A stretch of DNA of 64,000 nucleotides from Micromonospora sp. WMMD1082 (GTDB taxonomy: Bacteria; Actinomycetota; Actinomycetes; Mycobacteriales; Micromonosporaceae), in the NCBI RefSeq assembly GCF_029626175.1, contig NZ_JARUBM010000002.1, forward strand, positions 2,869,001-2,933,000. The letters are read 5' to 3'. The notes below the pieces were generated by a model. It saw only the letters and a list, made by a program, of their open reading frames with translations, was not told the origin of the DNA and searched no databases. Position 1 is the stretch's first letter; each line of letters opens with the position of its first letter. The position numbers and the translations under genes were made by a program. Shown piece after piece: positions 31,371-42,024 of this stretch.

Positions 31371-31799
31371 ATGCAGAACCTCTTGCCTGAGCCGCCCGCC
31401 ACACTCCTGCCTGCCCACGCCGAGGCCGACTCCGCGCTGGTCGCGGCCGAGCAGTCCGGCGACGACGAGGCGTTCGCCTCGGTGGCGGCCCGGTTCCCGA
31501 CGCACAGTGCGGCCTGGGCCGCGCTGGCCGCCCGCGCCTTCGCGCAGGGCCAGGTCGTTCCGGCGTACGCGTACGCCCGGACCGGCTACCACCGGGGCCT
31601 GGACCAGCTGCGCCGCAGCGGCTGGAAGGGGCACGGGCCGGTGCCCTGGTCGCACGAGCCGAACCGGGGCTTCCTGCGCTGCCTCTACGTGCTGTCCCGG
31701 GCCGCCGACGCGATCGGCGAGGCGGACGAGGCCGCCCGGTGTGCGCAGTTCCTCCGCGACTGCGATCCGGCCGCCGCCGACGCGCTGGCCAGCAACTGA
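31371..31799 (+). CDS. DUF3151 protein
   Basis: 142 aa from ATG 31371, giving the family start MQNLLPEPPATLLP. It is helical, with SHEPNRGFLRCLYVLSRAADAIGEADEAARCAQFLRDCDP at the end. The segment PAYAYARTGYHRGLDQLRRSGWKGHGPVPW is characteristic of DUF3151, a family found between fba and purA in many actinobacteria. Function unknown; the conserved location suggests a link to central metabolism. Convergent with the ParA-like gene, 11 bases apart. Confidence 0.9.
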   Translation: MQNLLPEPPATLLPAHAEADSALVAAEQSGDDEAFASVAARFPTHSAAWAALAARAFAQGQVVPAYAYARTGYHRGLDQLRRSGWKGHGPVPWSHEPNRGFLRCLYVLSRAADAIGEADEAARCAQFLRDCDPAAADALASN

Positions 31800-31810
31800 C
31801 CCGCCGCCCG

Positions 31811-34021
31811 CTACAGCCCTTCGGCCACCGCTGCGGCGATCTTGAGCCAGGCGTCCCGGGTCGCCGCGGACAGGTGGGCGTAGCGGAGCGGCTCGCCGGT
31901 GTCGATGAGCCGCTCGTACGGGGCCAGCAGCACCGCCCGGGTACGCGCGGCGAAGTGCTCCTGGATCGCGGGCAGGTCGATCTCCTTGCGGGACGGCGGC
32001 ATGGAGACCACGGTGACCGCCTGCCGGACCAGCCGTTGCCGCCCGCTCTGCTCCAGGTGGTCGAGCATCCGGGCGGCGGTTTCGGCCGAGTCGTTACGGG
32101 CCGACATGGTGACCACCAGTTGGTCGGTGGCGTCCATCGCGGCCTGCCAGTTCTGCGCCCGGACGTTGTTGCCGGTGTCCACGAAGATCAGCTTGTAGAA
32201 CCGGCTGACCACCTCGCGGATCTCGCCGAAGGCGGCGGAGGTGAGCATCTCGCCGCCGGTGGCCGACTCGTCGGAGGCGAGGACGTCGAACATCCCCTCG
32301 CCCTGCGAGCGGACGTACTGCGACAGGTCGCCGACGCGTCCGTGCGCGCCGTGGAACTGGCCGAGGTCCCGCAGCAGGTCCCGCACCGTACGCGAGTGGA
32401 AGTCCTGCTGGGCGCGCATGCCGAGGGTGCCCTGGGTCTCGTTGTTGTCCCAGGCCAGCACGTAACCGCCGCGCTTCTGCCCGAAGGTCATCGCGAGCAG
32501 CAGGATGGCGACGGTCTTGCCGGCACCGCCCTTCGGGTTCACCACGGTCACCTGCCGTAGCCCGCCGAAGTTGCGGCGTACCATCTCGATGTCCTGCTTG
32601 AGTTCCAGCTCGTGCCGCCCCGGTGGCAGCTTCACCAGACCCGTCTTGTTGACCACGGCGCGGACGCCCATCGTCGCCACCGGGTCGGCGGGGCGCACCT
32701 GCCGGCGGCGGGCGAAGTCCTCCGCGGTGGGCGCGGCACCTGCCTCCGGGTTCCAGGCCGGCTCCGGGTAGCCCGGAGGCACCCGGGACGCGGTGTTCGC
32801 CGGCTGGTAGGGCTGCTGCGCCGTCGGGTGGGCCACCGGTGGCGGCGCACCCTGCTGCCAGGGTGCCGGGTTCCAGGCCGGCTGCGGCGGAAACGGGCCG
32901 GGCGGGGACGTCGCGTACGGCGGCTCGGGCTGCTGCGGTATCGGCCCGGGGTGGTACGGCGCCGGTGGGCCCACGTCCGTCGGAGGTGGGCCGGGGGGCG
33001 GCGTCGCGGTGGCACCGTGCGGTGGCACCGGCGCGCTGCCGTGCGGTGGTACCGGGGCGCTGCCGTGCGGCGGCGGGGCGGCGGGGAGATACGGGCCGGC
33101 CTGCTGCGGCGCGGGCGGCCCCGGAATCGCCTGCGGCACCGGCGGCAGCGGCTGGGCCGGCAGGGCCCAGCTGGGGCGCGGCGAGCCGTCGGCCGTCTCG
33201 GCCGGCGAGATCGCGTCGGTAGCGGGACGCTGCGGTGGATGCGCCCACGGCGACTCGGCCGGCGGTCGGGCCGCCGACGGGTCCACACCGTCGCCGCCGT
33301 CACCGCCACCGTCGTCGGTGTTCATGCCCTCGGAGCCGCCCGGTCCGGTGCCCGCCGCGGCGTCCGTCGCGCCGCCGTCGGCGATTTGGTCGGTTTCCTC
33401 GCCGCCCGCCGGCCCGGTCCTGGCCGGCCCACCGTCCCGGGTCGGGGCGAGCGAGGTCGACCGGTCCAGGGTGAAGGGCAGGTCGAGGTCGACCGGGGCG
33501 GGCCCCGGCTGCCCGGGGGGCACGGGTGCGGTGTTCGGCTCCCAGCCGGTGGCGGCTGGCCCGCCGCCACTCAACGACGGGTAGTCGGCCGGCGACGGTG
33601 GGTGCCCGGTGGCTGGAGCCGGCGGGGACACCGGGTGGCCAGTGGCCGGCGCCGGGTAGCCGGGAGCCGGAGCTGGGTAGCCAGGGTTCGGGTAGCCAGG
33701 GCTCGGGTGGTCGGGGGTCGGAGGGCCAGAGGTCGGGTGGTTGGGGGTCTGCTGGCCGGGCGCCGGGTAGGCGGGAGCCGGGGGGCCGGGGGGCGGAGGA
33801 ACTGCCCCGTGGCCGGTGGCGAGCGGGCCGGACGGGTGCGGCGGCGCTGGTGACGGCTGGGTGGGCGCGGGTGGCACGGCGGGCGGCGCGGGTGGCGGCG
33901 CGTCCCAGCCGGGCGCACCGAAGCCGTCGATCTGATCCGGCGGCCAGAGTGGTTCGATGTCCCGTTCCGGCACGCCATGCTGGCCGGTCACGTGCACCCG
34001 GTCGGCGTTCTCGTCCACCAC
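31811..34021 (-). CDS. ParA/MinD-like ATPase with long Pro-rich N-terminus
   Basis: 736 aa. The first ~440 residues are Pro-, Gly-, Ala- and Gln-rich with PGYPAPAPGYPAP-type repeats and no fold. The C-terminal ~240 residues are a P-loop ATPase of the ParA/MinD/FlhG type: deviant Walker A NPKGGAGKT (near residue 495-503), DNNETQGTLG as the switch-I-like segment, and VDTGNNVRAQNW as Walker B. The arrangement resembles ATPases that position secretion or partition machinery at the membrane (as in EspI-like proteins). No secretion genes are nearby. The ATG at 34021 is the only start before the disordered region. Function: probably spatial organisation; the cargo is unknown. Confidence 0.82.
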   Translation of the reverse strand: MVDENADRVHVTGQHGVPERDIEPLWPPDQIDGFGAPGWDAPPPAPPAVPPAPTQPSPAPPHPSGPLATGHGAVPPPPGPPAPAYPAPGQQTPNHPTSGPPTPDHPSPGYPNPGYPAPAPGYPAPATGHPVSPPAPATGHPPSPADYPSLSGGGPAATGWEPNTAPVPPGQPGPAPVDLDLPFTLDRSTSLAPTRDGGPARTGPAGGEETDQIADGGATDAAAGTGPGGSEGMNTDDGGGDGGDGVDPSAARPPAESPWAHPPQRPATDAISPAETADGSPRPSWALPAQPLPPVPQAIPGPPAPQQAGPYLPAAPPPHGSAPVPPHGSAPVPPHGATATPPPGPPPTDVGPPAPYHPGPIPQQPEPPYATSPPGPFPPQPAWNPAPWQQGAPPPVAHPTAQQPYQPANTASRVPPGYPEPAWNPEAGAAPTAEDFARRRQVRPADPVATMGVRAVVNKTGLVKLPPGRHELELKQDIEMVRRNFGGLRQVTVVNPKGGAGKTVAILLLAMTFGQKRGGYVLAWDNNETQGTLGMRAQQDFHSRTVRDLLRDLGQFHGAHGRVGDLSQYVRSQGEGMFDVLASDESATGGEMLTSAAFGEIREVVSRFYKLIFVDTGNNVRAQNWQAAMDATDQLVVTMSARNDSAETAARMLDHLEQSGRQRLVRQAVTVVSMPPSRKEIDLPAIQEHFAARTRAVLLAPYERLIDTGEPLRYAHLSAATRDAWLKIAAAVAEGL

Positions 34022-34090
34022 GGTTCCTCTCCGTCCCTCCTGCCGAGGATAGGCCCACCGGCCGACCCCCGATCCCGGGCGCCGGCCGGC

Positions 34091-35089
34091 TCAGGCCGTC
34101 CAGACCGCCCAGGCACCCGGCTCGGTCCACCAGGACCGCTTGCGCGTCAGTTGCCCCTCCACGCCGTCGTCCAGGTACGGCAGCGGCGTGTCGTCCCGGG
34201 GCAGGACCGACACGGCCCGGCCACGGGCCCGGCGGACCTCCAGGCGTACCCGGCGTCGTCCCCACCGTGACCGGGTGACCACCGGCACGGCCACCGCCAC
34301 CTCGACCAGCCCGTCCGTCGGGTCCGGTTCGGCGAGCAGGGTGACGTCGTCGAGCCGGGCGTACCCGCCCGCGTTGCCGATCGCGCAGGCCAGCAGCGGG
34401 TCGTCGCCGTTGGAGAGGACGGTGTCGTCCACCTCCACCCGGCCGCGCCAGTGCAGGGGACGCCCGTCCTCGGCGACGGCGCCGAGCAGCGCGCCGTCGA
34501 GCGTCACCGAACCGGCGTCGTTGCGCAGCAGGTCGAGCCGGCGCGGGGTGCCGTCGAGCACCGCCGCGGCCACCGCCGCCGGGTCGCGGGGCAACCCGAG
34601 CTGCGCGGCGAGGTCGCGGTGCGCCGCGCTGCGGGCCGGATCGAGCGGCAGTACGCCCACCGGCGGCAGGTCCGGCACGGTGCGGTTGTCGGCCAGGTCG
34701 GCCGGGCGGCGACTGGGCGGTGGCGCGTACCGTCGGACCAGCCGGCGCAGGACGGCGCGCAACTGTGCGTCACCGGCCACGGCGACCACGAGCCGGGTCT
34801 TGGAATCGGCGTCCGGCCAGGTGAGGGCGTCCAGCCGGGGTGGCCCGTCCAGCCGGGCCAGCACGTCGTCGATCTCCGCGTCCGAGCGGGCGGTCACCGT
34901 CTCGACCCGGGCGCCCCGGGCGGTGAGCGCATCCGAGCAGGCCAACACCGGTACGCGCGGCGTCTCGCAGCGGTCGTCCCGGTCCTTGGCGGCCTCGGTC
35001 CCGCCGCCACAGCAGGCCTCGCCGCTGCCACACCCGCCCCCCGGAGCGTCCCGCTCCGAGCCCAGGGTGAGCAGCACCACGTCGTACAC
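34091..35089 (-). CDS. diacylglycerol-kinase-like protein lacking the catalytic GGDGT motif
   Basis: 332 aa, GTG 35089 with GAGGAG upstream. From about residue 98 it follows the DAGK/LCB5 fold, but where kinases have GGDGT this protein has AGDAQ (105-109). Where they have P-L-G-T-x-N it has PLDPARSAAHRDLA (148-161). The C-terminal half (VDDTVLSNGDDPLLACAIGNAGGYARLDDVTLL, then a basic R-rich strand) keeps the beta-sandwich pattern. The N-terminus has five Cys in the first 51 residues (20, 26, 27, 41, 51), including CGSGEACCGGG, a possible metal site. It probably is not an active kinase. It diverges from purA, whose start lies 122 bases away. Confidence 0.6.
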   Translation of the reverse strand: MYDVVLLTLGSERDAPGGGCGSGEACCGGGTEAAKDRDDRCETPRVPVLACSDALTARGARVETVTARSDAEIDDVLARLDGPPRLDALTWPDADSKTRLVVAVAGDAQLRAVLRRLVRRYAPPPSRRPADLADNRTVPDLPPVGVLPLDPARSAAHRDLAAQLGLPRDPAAVAAAVLDGTPRRLDLLRNDAGSVTLDGALLGAVAEDGRPLHWRGRVEVDDTVLSNGDDPLLACAIGNAGGYARLDDVTLLAEPDPTDGLVEVAVAVPVVTRSRWGRRRVRLEVRRARGRAVSVLPRDDTPLPYLDDGVEGQLTRKRSWWTEPGAWAVWTA

Positions 35090-35148
35090 GGGTAGCTCCT
35101 CTGCCTCCCGACACGACCCCTGCCGGTCGTGCCGTCACTACTTGTTAA

Positions 35149-36501
<1,353 letters not shown>

Positions 36502-36551
36502 CCCCTCCCTCCCACCCCACCCCCTCACCCTCACCCTCTCCACCCTCTCTC

Positions 36552-36618
36552 CGCGTTGATCATGAAGTTGTTGTCATTCGGCACGGCGTGTCGTGACAAC
36601 AACTTCATGATCAACGCG
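36552..36618. repeat. dispersed palindrome, copy B (perfect 25-bp arms, inverted loop)
   Basis: Arms at 36552-36576 and 36594-36618 with a 17-base loop. The core is GTTGATCATGAAGTTGTTG, as in copies A and C. The loop carries GGCGTGTCG, the complement of the CGACACGCC seen in A and C, so this copy is inverted. The left flank (from ~36480) is C-rich and the right flank (to ~36677) G-rich. Confidence 0.95.
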
Positions 36619-36632
36619 TGAGGGGAGGGGAG

Positions 36633-36686
36633 TTATCCACAGGGCGGGGTGGGGAGTGGGTGGCGGGGTGGGGGTGGTTATCCACA
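36633..36686 (+). promoter_or_regulatory. two perfect DnaA-box sequences
   Basis: TTATCCACA occurs at 36633-36641 and 36678-36686, 45 bases apart on the same strand, in the G-rich spacer in front of the AbiEi-like gene. Both match the DnaA-box consensus exactly. No oriC genes are nearby, so a role as DnaA-titration or DnaA-responsive promoter sites is an inference. The boxes are followed by the gene start at 36728. Confidence 0.55.
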
Positions 36687-36727
36687 GGGGGTTTAGTCGA
36701 TCTCCGTAGGCCGGGACAGTCGTCGGT

Positions 36728-37660
36728 GTGGATGCATTGACCGTGGTCCGGCGCGTGGCGGCCACACAGGACTGGTTGGTCACGCTGGCGCAGGCCCGTG
36801 CTGCCGGCTTTACCGTGCACGACGTGCACCGTTTCTGCCGCGCCGGCCAGTGGCGCATGGTGGCCAGAGGTGTCTACCTGGTCGACGCGGACCTGCATGA
36901 CGGCGTGCCGCGCAGGGCGCGGATCAGGGCAGCGGTCGCGTCGTTCGGCCCCGGTGCCGTCGCCGTGCTCGGCACCGCTGCCGAGATGCACCACATCGCC
37001 GGGTCTCGCGCGTCCGACGAGATTCATCTCTCGGTTCCCGGCTCTGCCGCCAGACCGGCTCGGCGGGGTGATCCCCAGGTGACGGTGCACCAACTCGTCA
37101 TCAGGCCCATGCAACTCGTGCGGGTCGGTGGAATCGCCGCCACCTGTCCCGTGCGGACAGTCGCCGACCTCATCCTGAGACTGGGGCGCTATCCGGCAGT
37201 GTGCCTGCTCGACTCGGCGCTGAACCAGCGGCTCGTCGGCGACGACGATCTGCCCGAGATCCACCGTCTCATCCGAGGTCCGCGCGGCGCGGTGGTGGCA
37301 CGTGCACATCTGGCTGAGGCGGACGGCCGGGCGCAGTCGCCGCTGGAGACGCGAGCCCGGTTGCGTTGCGTCGACGGCAAGGTCCCACCCGATGCACTCC
37401 AATTGGCGGTGCGAGACCAGGACGGCTACCTCCTCGGCGTTGGTGACCTGGGCTGGCGCCGGCAACGGATCGTCGCGGAGGCCGATGGGCGAGGGGCGCA
37501 TACCGGCCCCGACGCCGTCTTCGCCGACCGCCGTAGGCAGAACCGCCTGATCAACGCGGGCTGGGCCGTTCTCCGTTTCACCTGGTCCGACACGCTCAAA
37601 CCCGACTACATCCCGTGGACAGTCCGGCAGGCCATGCTCGTCGCTGCCCCACCCCGTTGA
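36728..37660 (+). CDS. AbiEi-like wHTH + DUF559 (Vsr-fold) nuclease-type protein
   Basis: 310 aa. The N-terminal ~55 residues resemble the AbiEi antitoxin-type winged helix (LVTLAQARAAGFTVHDVHRFCRAGQWRMVARGVYLV). The C-terminal ~110 residues have the PD-(D/E)XK/Vsr-like DUF559 pattern: E207 in SPLETRAR, D240 in GVGDLGW, E251 and D253 in VAEADG, and RFTWSD near the end. No matching AbiEii toxin gene is present. It lies between purA and purD, flanked by palindrome copies B and C in inverted orientation. Its stop codon lies inside the left arm of copy C, and two DnaA boxes precede it. GTG start. Looks like an inserted cassette; whether it is active is unknown. Confidence 0.72.
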   Translation: MDALTVVRRVAATQDWLVTLAQARAAGFTVHDVHRFCRAGQWRMVARGVYLVDADLHDGVPRRARIRAAVASFGPGAVAVLGTAAEMHHIAGSRASDEIHLSVPGSAARPARRGDPQVTVHQLVIRPMQLVRVGGIAATCPVRTVADLILRLGRYPAVCLLDSALNQRLVGDDDLPEIHRLIRGPRGAVVARAHLAEADGRAQSPLETRARLRCVDGKVPPDALQLAVRDQDGYLLGVGDLGWRRQRIVAEADGRGAHTGPDAVFADRRRQNRLINAGWAVLRFTWSDTLKPDYIPWTVRQAMLVAAPPR

Positions 37661-37726
37661 TCATGAGGTTGTTGTCACGACACGCCGACACGAGTGGCAA
37701 CAACTTCATGATCAACGGGGTGGGGC
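37646..37726. repeat. dispersed palindrome, copy C (32-bp arms, two mismatches)
   Basis: Arms at 37646-37677 and 37695-37726 around a 17-base loop with CGACACGCC. The core is as in copies A and B except for one A-to-G change in the left arm (GTTGATCATGAGGTTGTTG). It contains the stop codon of the AbiEi-like gene and ends 35 bases before the purD start. Confidence 0.95.
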
Positions 37727-37761
37727 GGGGGTCGGACGGGGGGTGGGTAGGATCTTTCGGT

Positions 37762-39012
<1,251 letters not shown>

Positions 39013-39209
39013 CCGCCTCCGCGATCCGTCCGGACCGGACCTGCCGGCGCACCGGGTGCGGTGGGCGCTGGTCGAGGCCGGGACCGGCTGAGGCTGACCG
39101 GTCAGTCCGGCGGGATCGGCCGATCGGCCACCATGACGCGTTGACACCTCATGTCACGATCATCGTGCCGGTGGGCGGTAGCGGCCACCGGGACGGGGAG
39201 GAGGACGCG

Positions 39210-39842
39210 GTGACCGGCTTTCTCGGCGTGGCGCTCAGTTTTCCGACCGTGTTGTTCAGCTTCCTCCTGGTGGTCGTGGTCGGCTACTGGCTGCTGGTGC
39301 TGACCGGCGTGCTGGATCTCGGCGACGACCTGGACGTCGACGGCGCGCCGGGCACCTTCCTCGCGGGTCTCGGCCTGGGCGGTGTGCCCAGCGCCGTCAT
39401 CTTCTCCCTGCTCGTCGCGGTGGCCTGGTTCGTCAGCCTCGCCGGCACCGCGCTGCTCGACGATCTCGGCATCGGCTCCGGCATCCGGATCGTCGTCTCG
39501 GTCGGGGTCCTGCTGGCCGCCACGGCCTGCGCCTGGGTGGTGACCCGCCTGCTCGTGGCGCCGTTGAGCCGGCTCTTCCCGACGGAGTCGGACGCCAGCC
39601 GGCACGCCTTCGTCGGCCGCCTCTGCGTGGTACGCACCGGCACGGTCACCGCCGACTTCGGTCAGGCCGAGGTGACCGCGGCCGACGGTTCGTCGGCGGT
39701 GGTGCAGATCCGGCAGCCGGGCGACGAGCGGATGCCGGCCGGCAGCTCCGCGTTGATCTACGACTACGACACCGAGGGCGAGTTCTTCTGGGTGATGCCC
39801 GCCGGGCCCGCCTTCGACCCGATGAGACATATCGCCACCTAG
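39210..39842 (+). CDS. YqiJ-like OB-fold membrane protein
   Basis: 210 aa from GTG 39210, which follows GGGGAGGAGG; the frame open upstream of it has no ribosome site. Three hydrophobic segments are visible (LSFPTVLFSFLLVVVVGYWLLVL; VIFSLLVAVAWFVSL; IRIVVSVGVLLAATACAWVVTRLLV). A soluble C-terminal domain of ~75 residues (about 137-210: FVGRLCVVRTGTVTADFGQAEVTAADGSSAVVQIR, then GSSALIYDYDTEGEFFWVMPA) is OB-fold-like. The length matches E. coli YqiJ (209 aa), which accompanies the flotillin YqiK. The flotillin gene follows after 160 bases. It probably supports the flotillin scaffold in the membrane. Confidence 0.75.
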   Translation: MTGFLGVALSFPTVLFSFLLVVVVGYWLLVLTGVLDLGDDLDVDGAPGTFLAGLGLGGVPSAVIFSLLVAVAWFVSLAGTALLDDLGIGSGIRIVVSVGVLLAATACAWVVTRLLVAPLSRLFPTESDASRHAFVGRLCVVRTGTVTADFGQAEVTAADGSSAVVQIRQPGDERMPAGSSALIYDYDTEGEFFWVMPAGPAFDPMRHIAT

Positions 39843-40002
39843 CCCGCCCCGGTGAACCCGCGTGGTTCGCCCCGACACCACCGGGCAGCCGGTCACCCCC
39901 ATCCGCCGGCCCGCCCCACGCTGCCCCTGAGACTCCTCGAAAGGAGGATGCGCGGCGTACCGCCCGGCCCATCCGCCGGCCGCCACGCCCGCGCGCCCAG
40001 CC

Positions 40003-42024
40003 ATGGATGTCATCACCATCGGAGTAGGTGTACTCCTCGCCGTCGTCCTGCTCGTCGCGCTCGGCGTGGTGTTCATGGTCAGCCGGCTGTTCCGCAAGGT
40101 CGAGCAGGGCAAGGCACTGATCGTCTCCAAGATCCGGCGGGTCGACGTGACCTTCACCGGCGCGGTCGTGCTGCCCGTCCTGCACAAGGCCGAGATCATG
40201 GACATCTCGGTGAAGACGATCGACATCGAACGGACCGGCAACGAGGGGCTGATCTGCCGGGACAACATCCGGGCCGACATCCGGATCACCTTCTTCGTCC
40301 GGGTCAACAAGACCGTCGAGGACGTCATCAAGGTGGCCCAGGCGATCGGCACCGCGCGGGCCAGCGACCGGGAGACGTTGCAGGAACTGTTCAACGCGAA
40401 GTTCTCCGAGGCGCTGAAGACGGTCGGCAAGCAGCTCGACTTCGTCGATCTCTACACCAAGCGCGACGAGTTCCGGGATCAGATCATCCGGGTGATCGGC
40501 ACCGACCTCAACGGCTACAGCCTGGAGGACGCGGCGATCGACTTCCTGGAGCAGACGCCGATGTCGCAGCTGGACCCGAAGAACATTCTCGACGCCCAGG
40601 GCATCCGGAAGATCACCGAGCTGACCGCGATCGAGCACGTCCGGACCAACGAGTTCCGGCGCAGCGAGGAGAAGGAGATCACCCGGCAGAACGTGGACGC
40701 CAAGGAGGCGATCCTGGAGCTGGAGCGCCGGCAGGCGGACGCCGAGGCCAAGCAGAACCGCGAGATCGAGACCGTGCGGGCCCGCGAGCAGGCCGAGATC
40801 ACCCGGGTACGCGCGGAGGAGCGGCTGCGGGCCGAGACCGCGAACATCCGTACCGACGAGCAGTTGGGTGTCCAGCACGAGAACCGGGCCCGGGAGATCG
40901 CGGTCGCGGAGAAGAACCGTGAGCGGGTCATCGCCATCGAGACCGAGCGGATCGAGAAGGACCGCCTGCTGGAAGTGATCGGCCGGGAGCGGGAGACCGA
41001 GCTGAGCACGATCTCCAAGGACAAGGAGGTCGAGGCCGAGAAGCGGGCCATCGCCGAGGTGATCCGGGAGCGGATCGCGGTGGAGAAGACCGTCGCCGAG
41101 CAGGAGGAGAACATCAAGCGGCTGCGGGTGGTCGAGGAGGCCGAGCGGACCCGCCAGGCGCTGGTGATCCAGGCCGAGGCCGAGGCGCAGGAGAACCTGG
41201 TCAAGGACATCAAGGCGGCGGAGGCCGCCGAGGCGGCGGCGAAGCACAAGGCCCGCGAGGAACTGGTGCTGGCCGAGGCCCGGCAGCAGGCCGCCGAGCT
41301 GGACACCCGGGCGAAGATCCGGCTGGCCGAGGGGGTCCAGGCCGAGGCGGCGGCGACCGGCCTGGCCGACGTGCAGGTCCAGGAGCGCAGCGCCGAGGCG
41401 ATCGAGAAGGTCGGCCGCGCCGAGGCCGCCGTGGAACGCGAGAAGGCGGTGGCCGCGGCCGAGGCGGTACGCGAGAAGCTGAAGGGCGAGGCCGAGGGTC
41501 TCACCGAGAAGGCCGCCGCGATGGCCGCGCTGGACGACGCCACCCGGGAGCACGAGGAGTACCGGCTGCGCCTGGAGCTGGAGAAGGAGGTCCGCCTGGC
41601 CGGGCTGGACACCCAGCGGCAGGTCGCCGAGGCGCAGGCCAAGCTGGTCTCCACCGGCCTGGAGAAGGCGAACATCGACATCGTCGGCGGGGACAGCGTC
41701 TTCTTCGACCGGCTGCTCAGCTCGATCTCGTTCGGCAAGAGTGTGGACGGCTTCGTGGCCCACTCGGACGTGGCGAAGAACCTGGCCCAGCCGTGGCTGG
41801 ACGGCAGCGCCAGCTTCACCGACGACCTGGCCCGGATGGTCGGCTCGCTGGACAGCGCCGACGTGCAGAACCTCACCCTGTCGGCGTTCCTGGTGCAGCA
41901 GATGCGCTCCGGCGGTGCGGACAAGGGCAAGCTCCAGGAGCTGCTGAAGGCCGCGCAGCGCCTCGGCGTGGCGGAGACCCCGGTCGCCGCCCTCACCGGC
42001 CCGCGGCAGCGCGCCGGTGAGTGA
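40003..42024 (+). CDS. flotillin / SPFH-family protein (YqiK-like)
   Basis: 673 aa. A single N-terminal membrane helix (residues 5-30, IGVGVLLAVVLLVALGVVFMV) precedes an SPFH domain of about residues 35-205. It begins RKVEQGKALIVSKIRRVDVTFTGAVVLPVLHKAEIMDISVKTIDI. A coiled-coil region of about residues 215-560 follows, almost only Glu, Ala, Arg and Lys with AEAEAQENLVK-type heptads. The C-terminal region reads LVQQMRSGGADKGKLQELLKAAQRLG. Flotillins scaffold membrane microdomains. The next gene overlaps by 8 bases, so the flotillin and the ATPase are made together. It is a clear member of the YqiK group. Confidence 0.93.
   Translation: MDVITIGVGVLLAVVLLVALGVVFMVSRLFRKVEQGKALIVSKIRRVDVTFTGAVVLPVLHKAEIMDISVKTIDIERTGNEGLICRDNIRADIRITFFVRVNKTVEDVIKVAQAIGTARASDRETLQELFNAKFSEALKTVGKQLDFVDLYTKRDEFRDQIIRVIGTDLNGYSLEDAAIDFLEQTPMSQLDPKNILDAQGIRKITELTAIEHVRTNEFRRSEEKEITRQNVDAKEAILELERRQADAEAKQNREIETVRAREQAEITRVRAEERLRAETANIRTDEQLGVQHENRAREIAVAEKNRERVIAIETERIEKDRLLEVIGRERETELSTISKDKEVEAEKRAIAEVIRERIAVEKTVAEQEENIKRLRVVEEAERTRQALVIQAEAEAQENLVKDIKAAEAAEAAAKHKAREELVLAEARQQAAELDTRAKIRLAEGVQAEAAATGLADVQVQERSAEAIEKVGRAEAAVEREKAVAAAEAVREKLKGEAEGLTEKAAAMAALDDATREHEEYRLRLELEKEVRLAGLDTQRQVAEAQAKLVSTGLEKANIDIVGGDSVFFDRLLSSISFGKSVDGFVAHSDVAKNLAQPWLDGSASFTDDLARMVGSLDSADVQNLTLSAFLVQQMRSGGADKGKLQELLKAAQRLGVAETPVAALTGPRQRAGE

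Noticed and set aside
31811..34021. The ParA-like ATPase as the chromosome-partition ParA
   Set aside because: No ParB gene or parS-like sites next to it, and the long Pro-rich head is untypical.
36633..36686. The DnaA boxes as a replication origin
   Set aside because: Only two boxes, no AT-rich unwinding element, and no dnaA, dnaN or parAB genes nearby.
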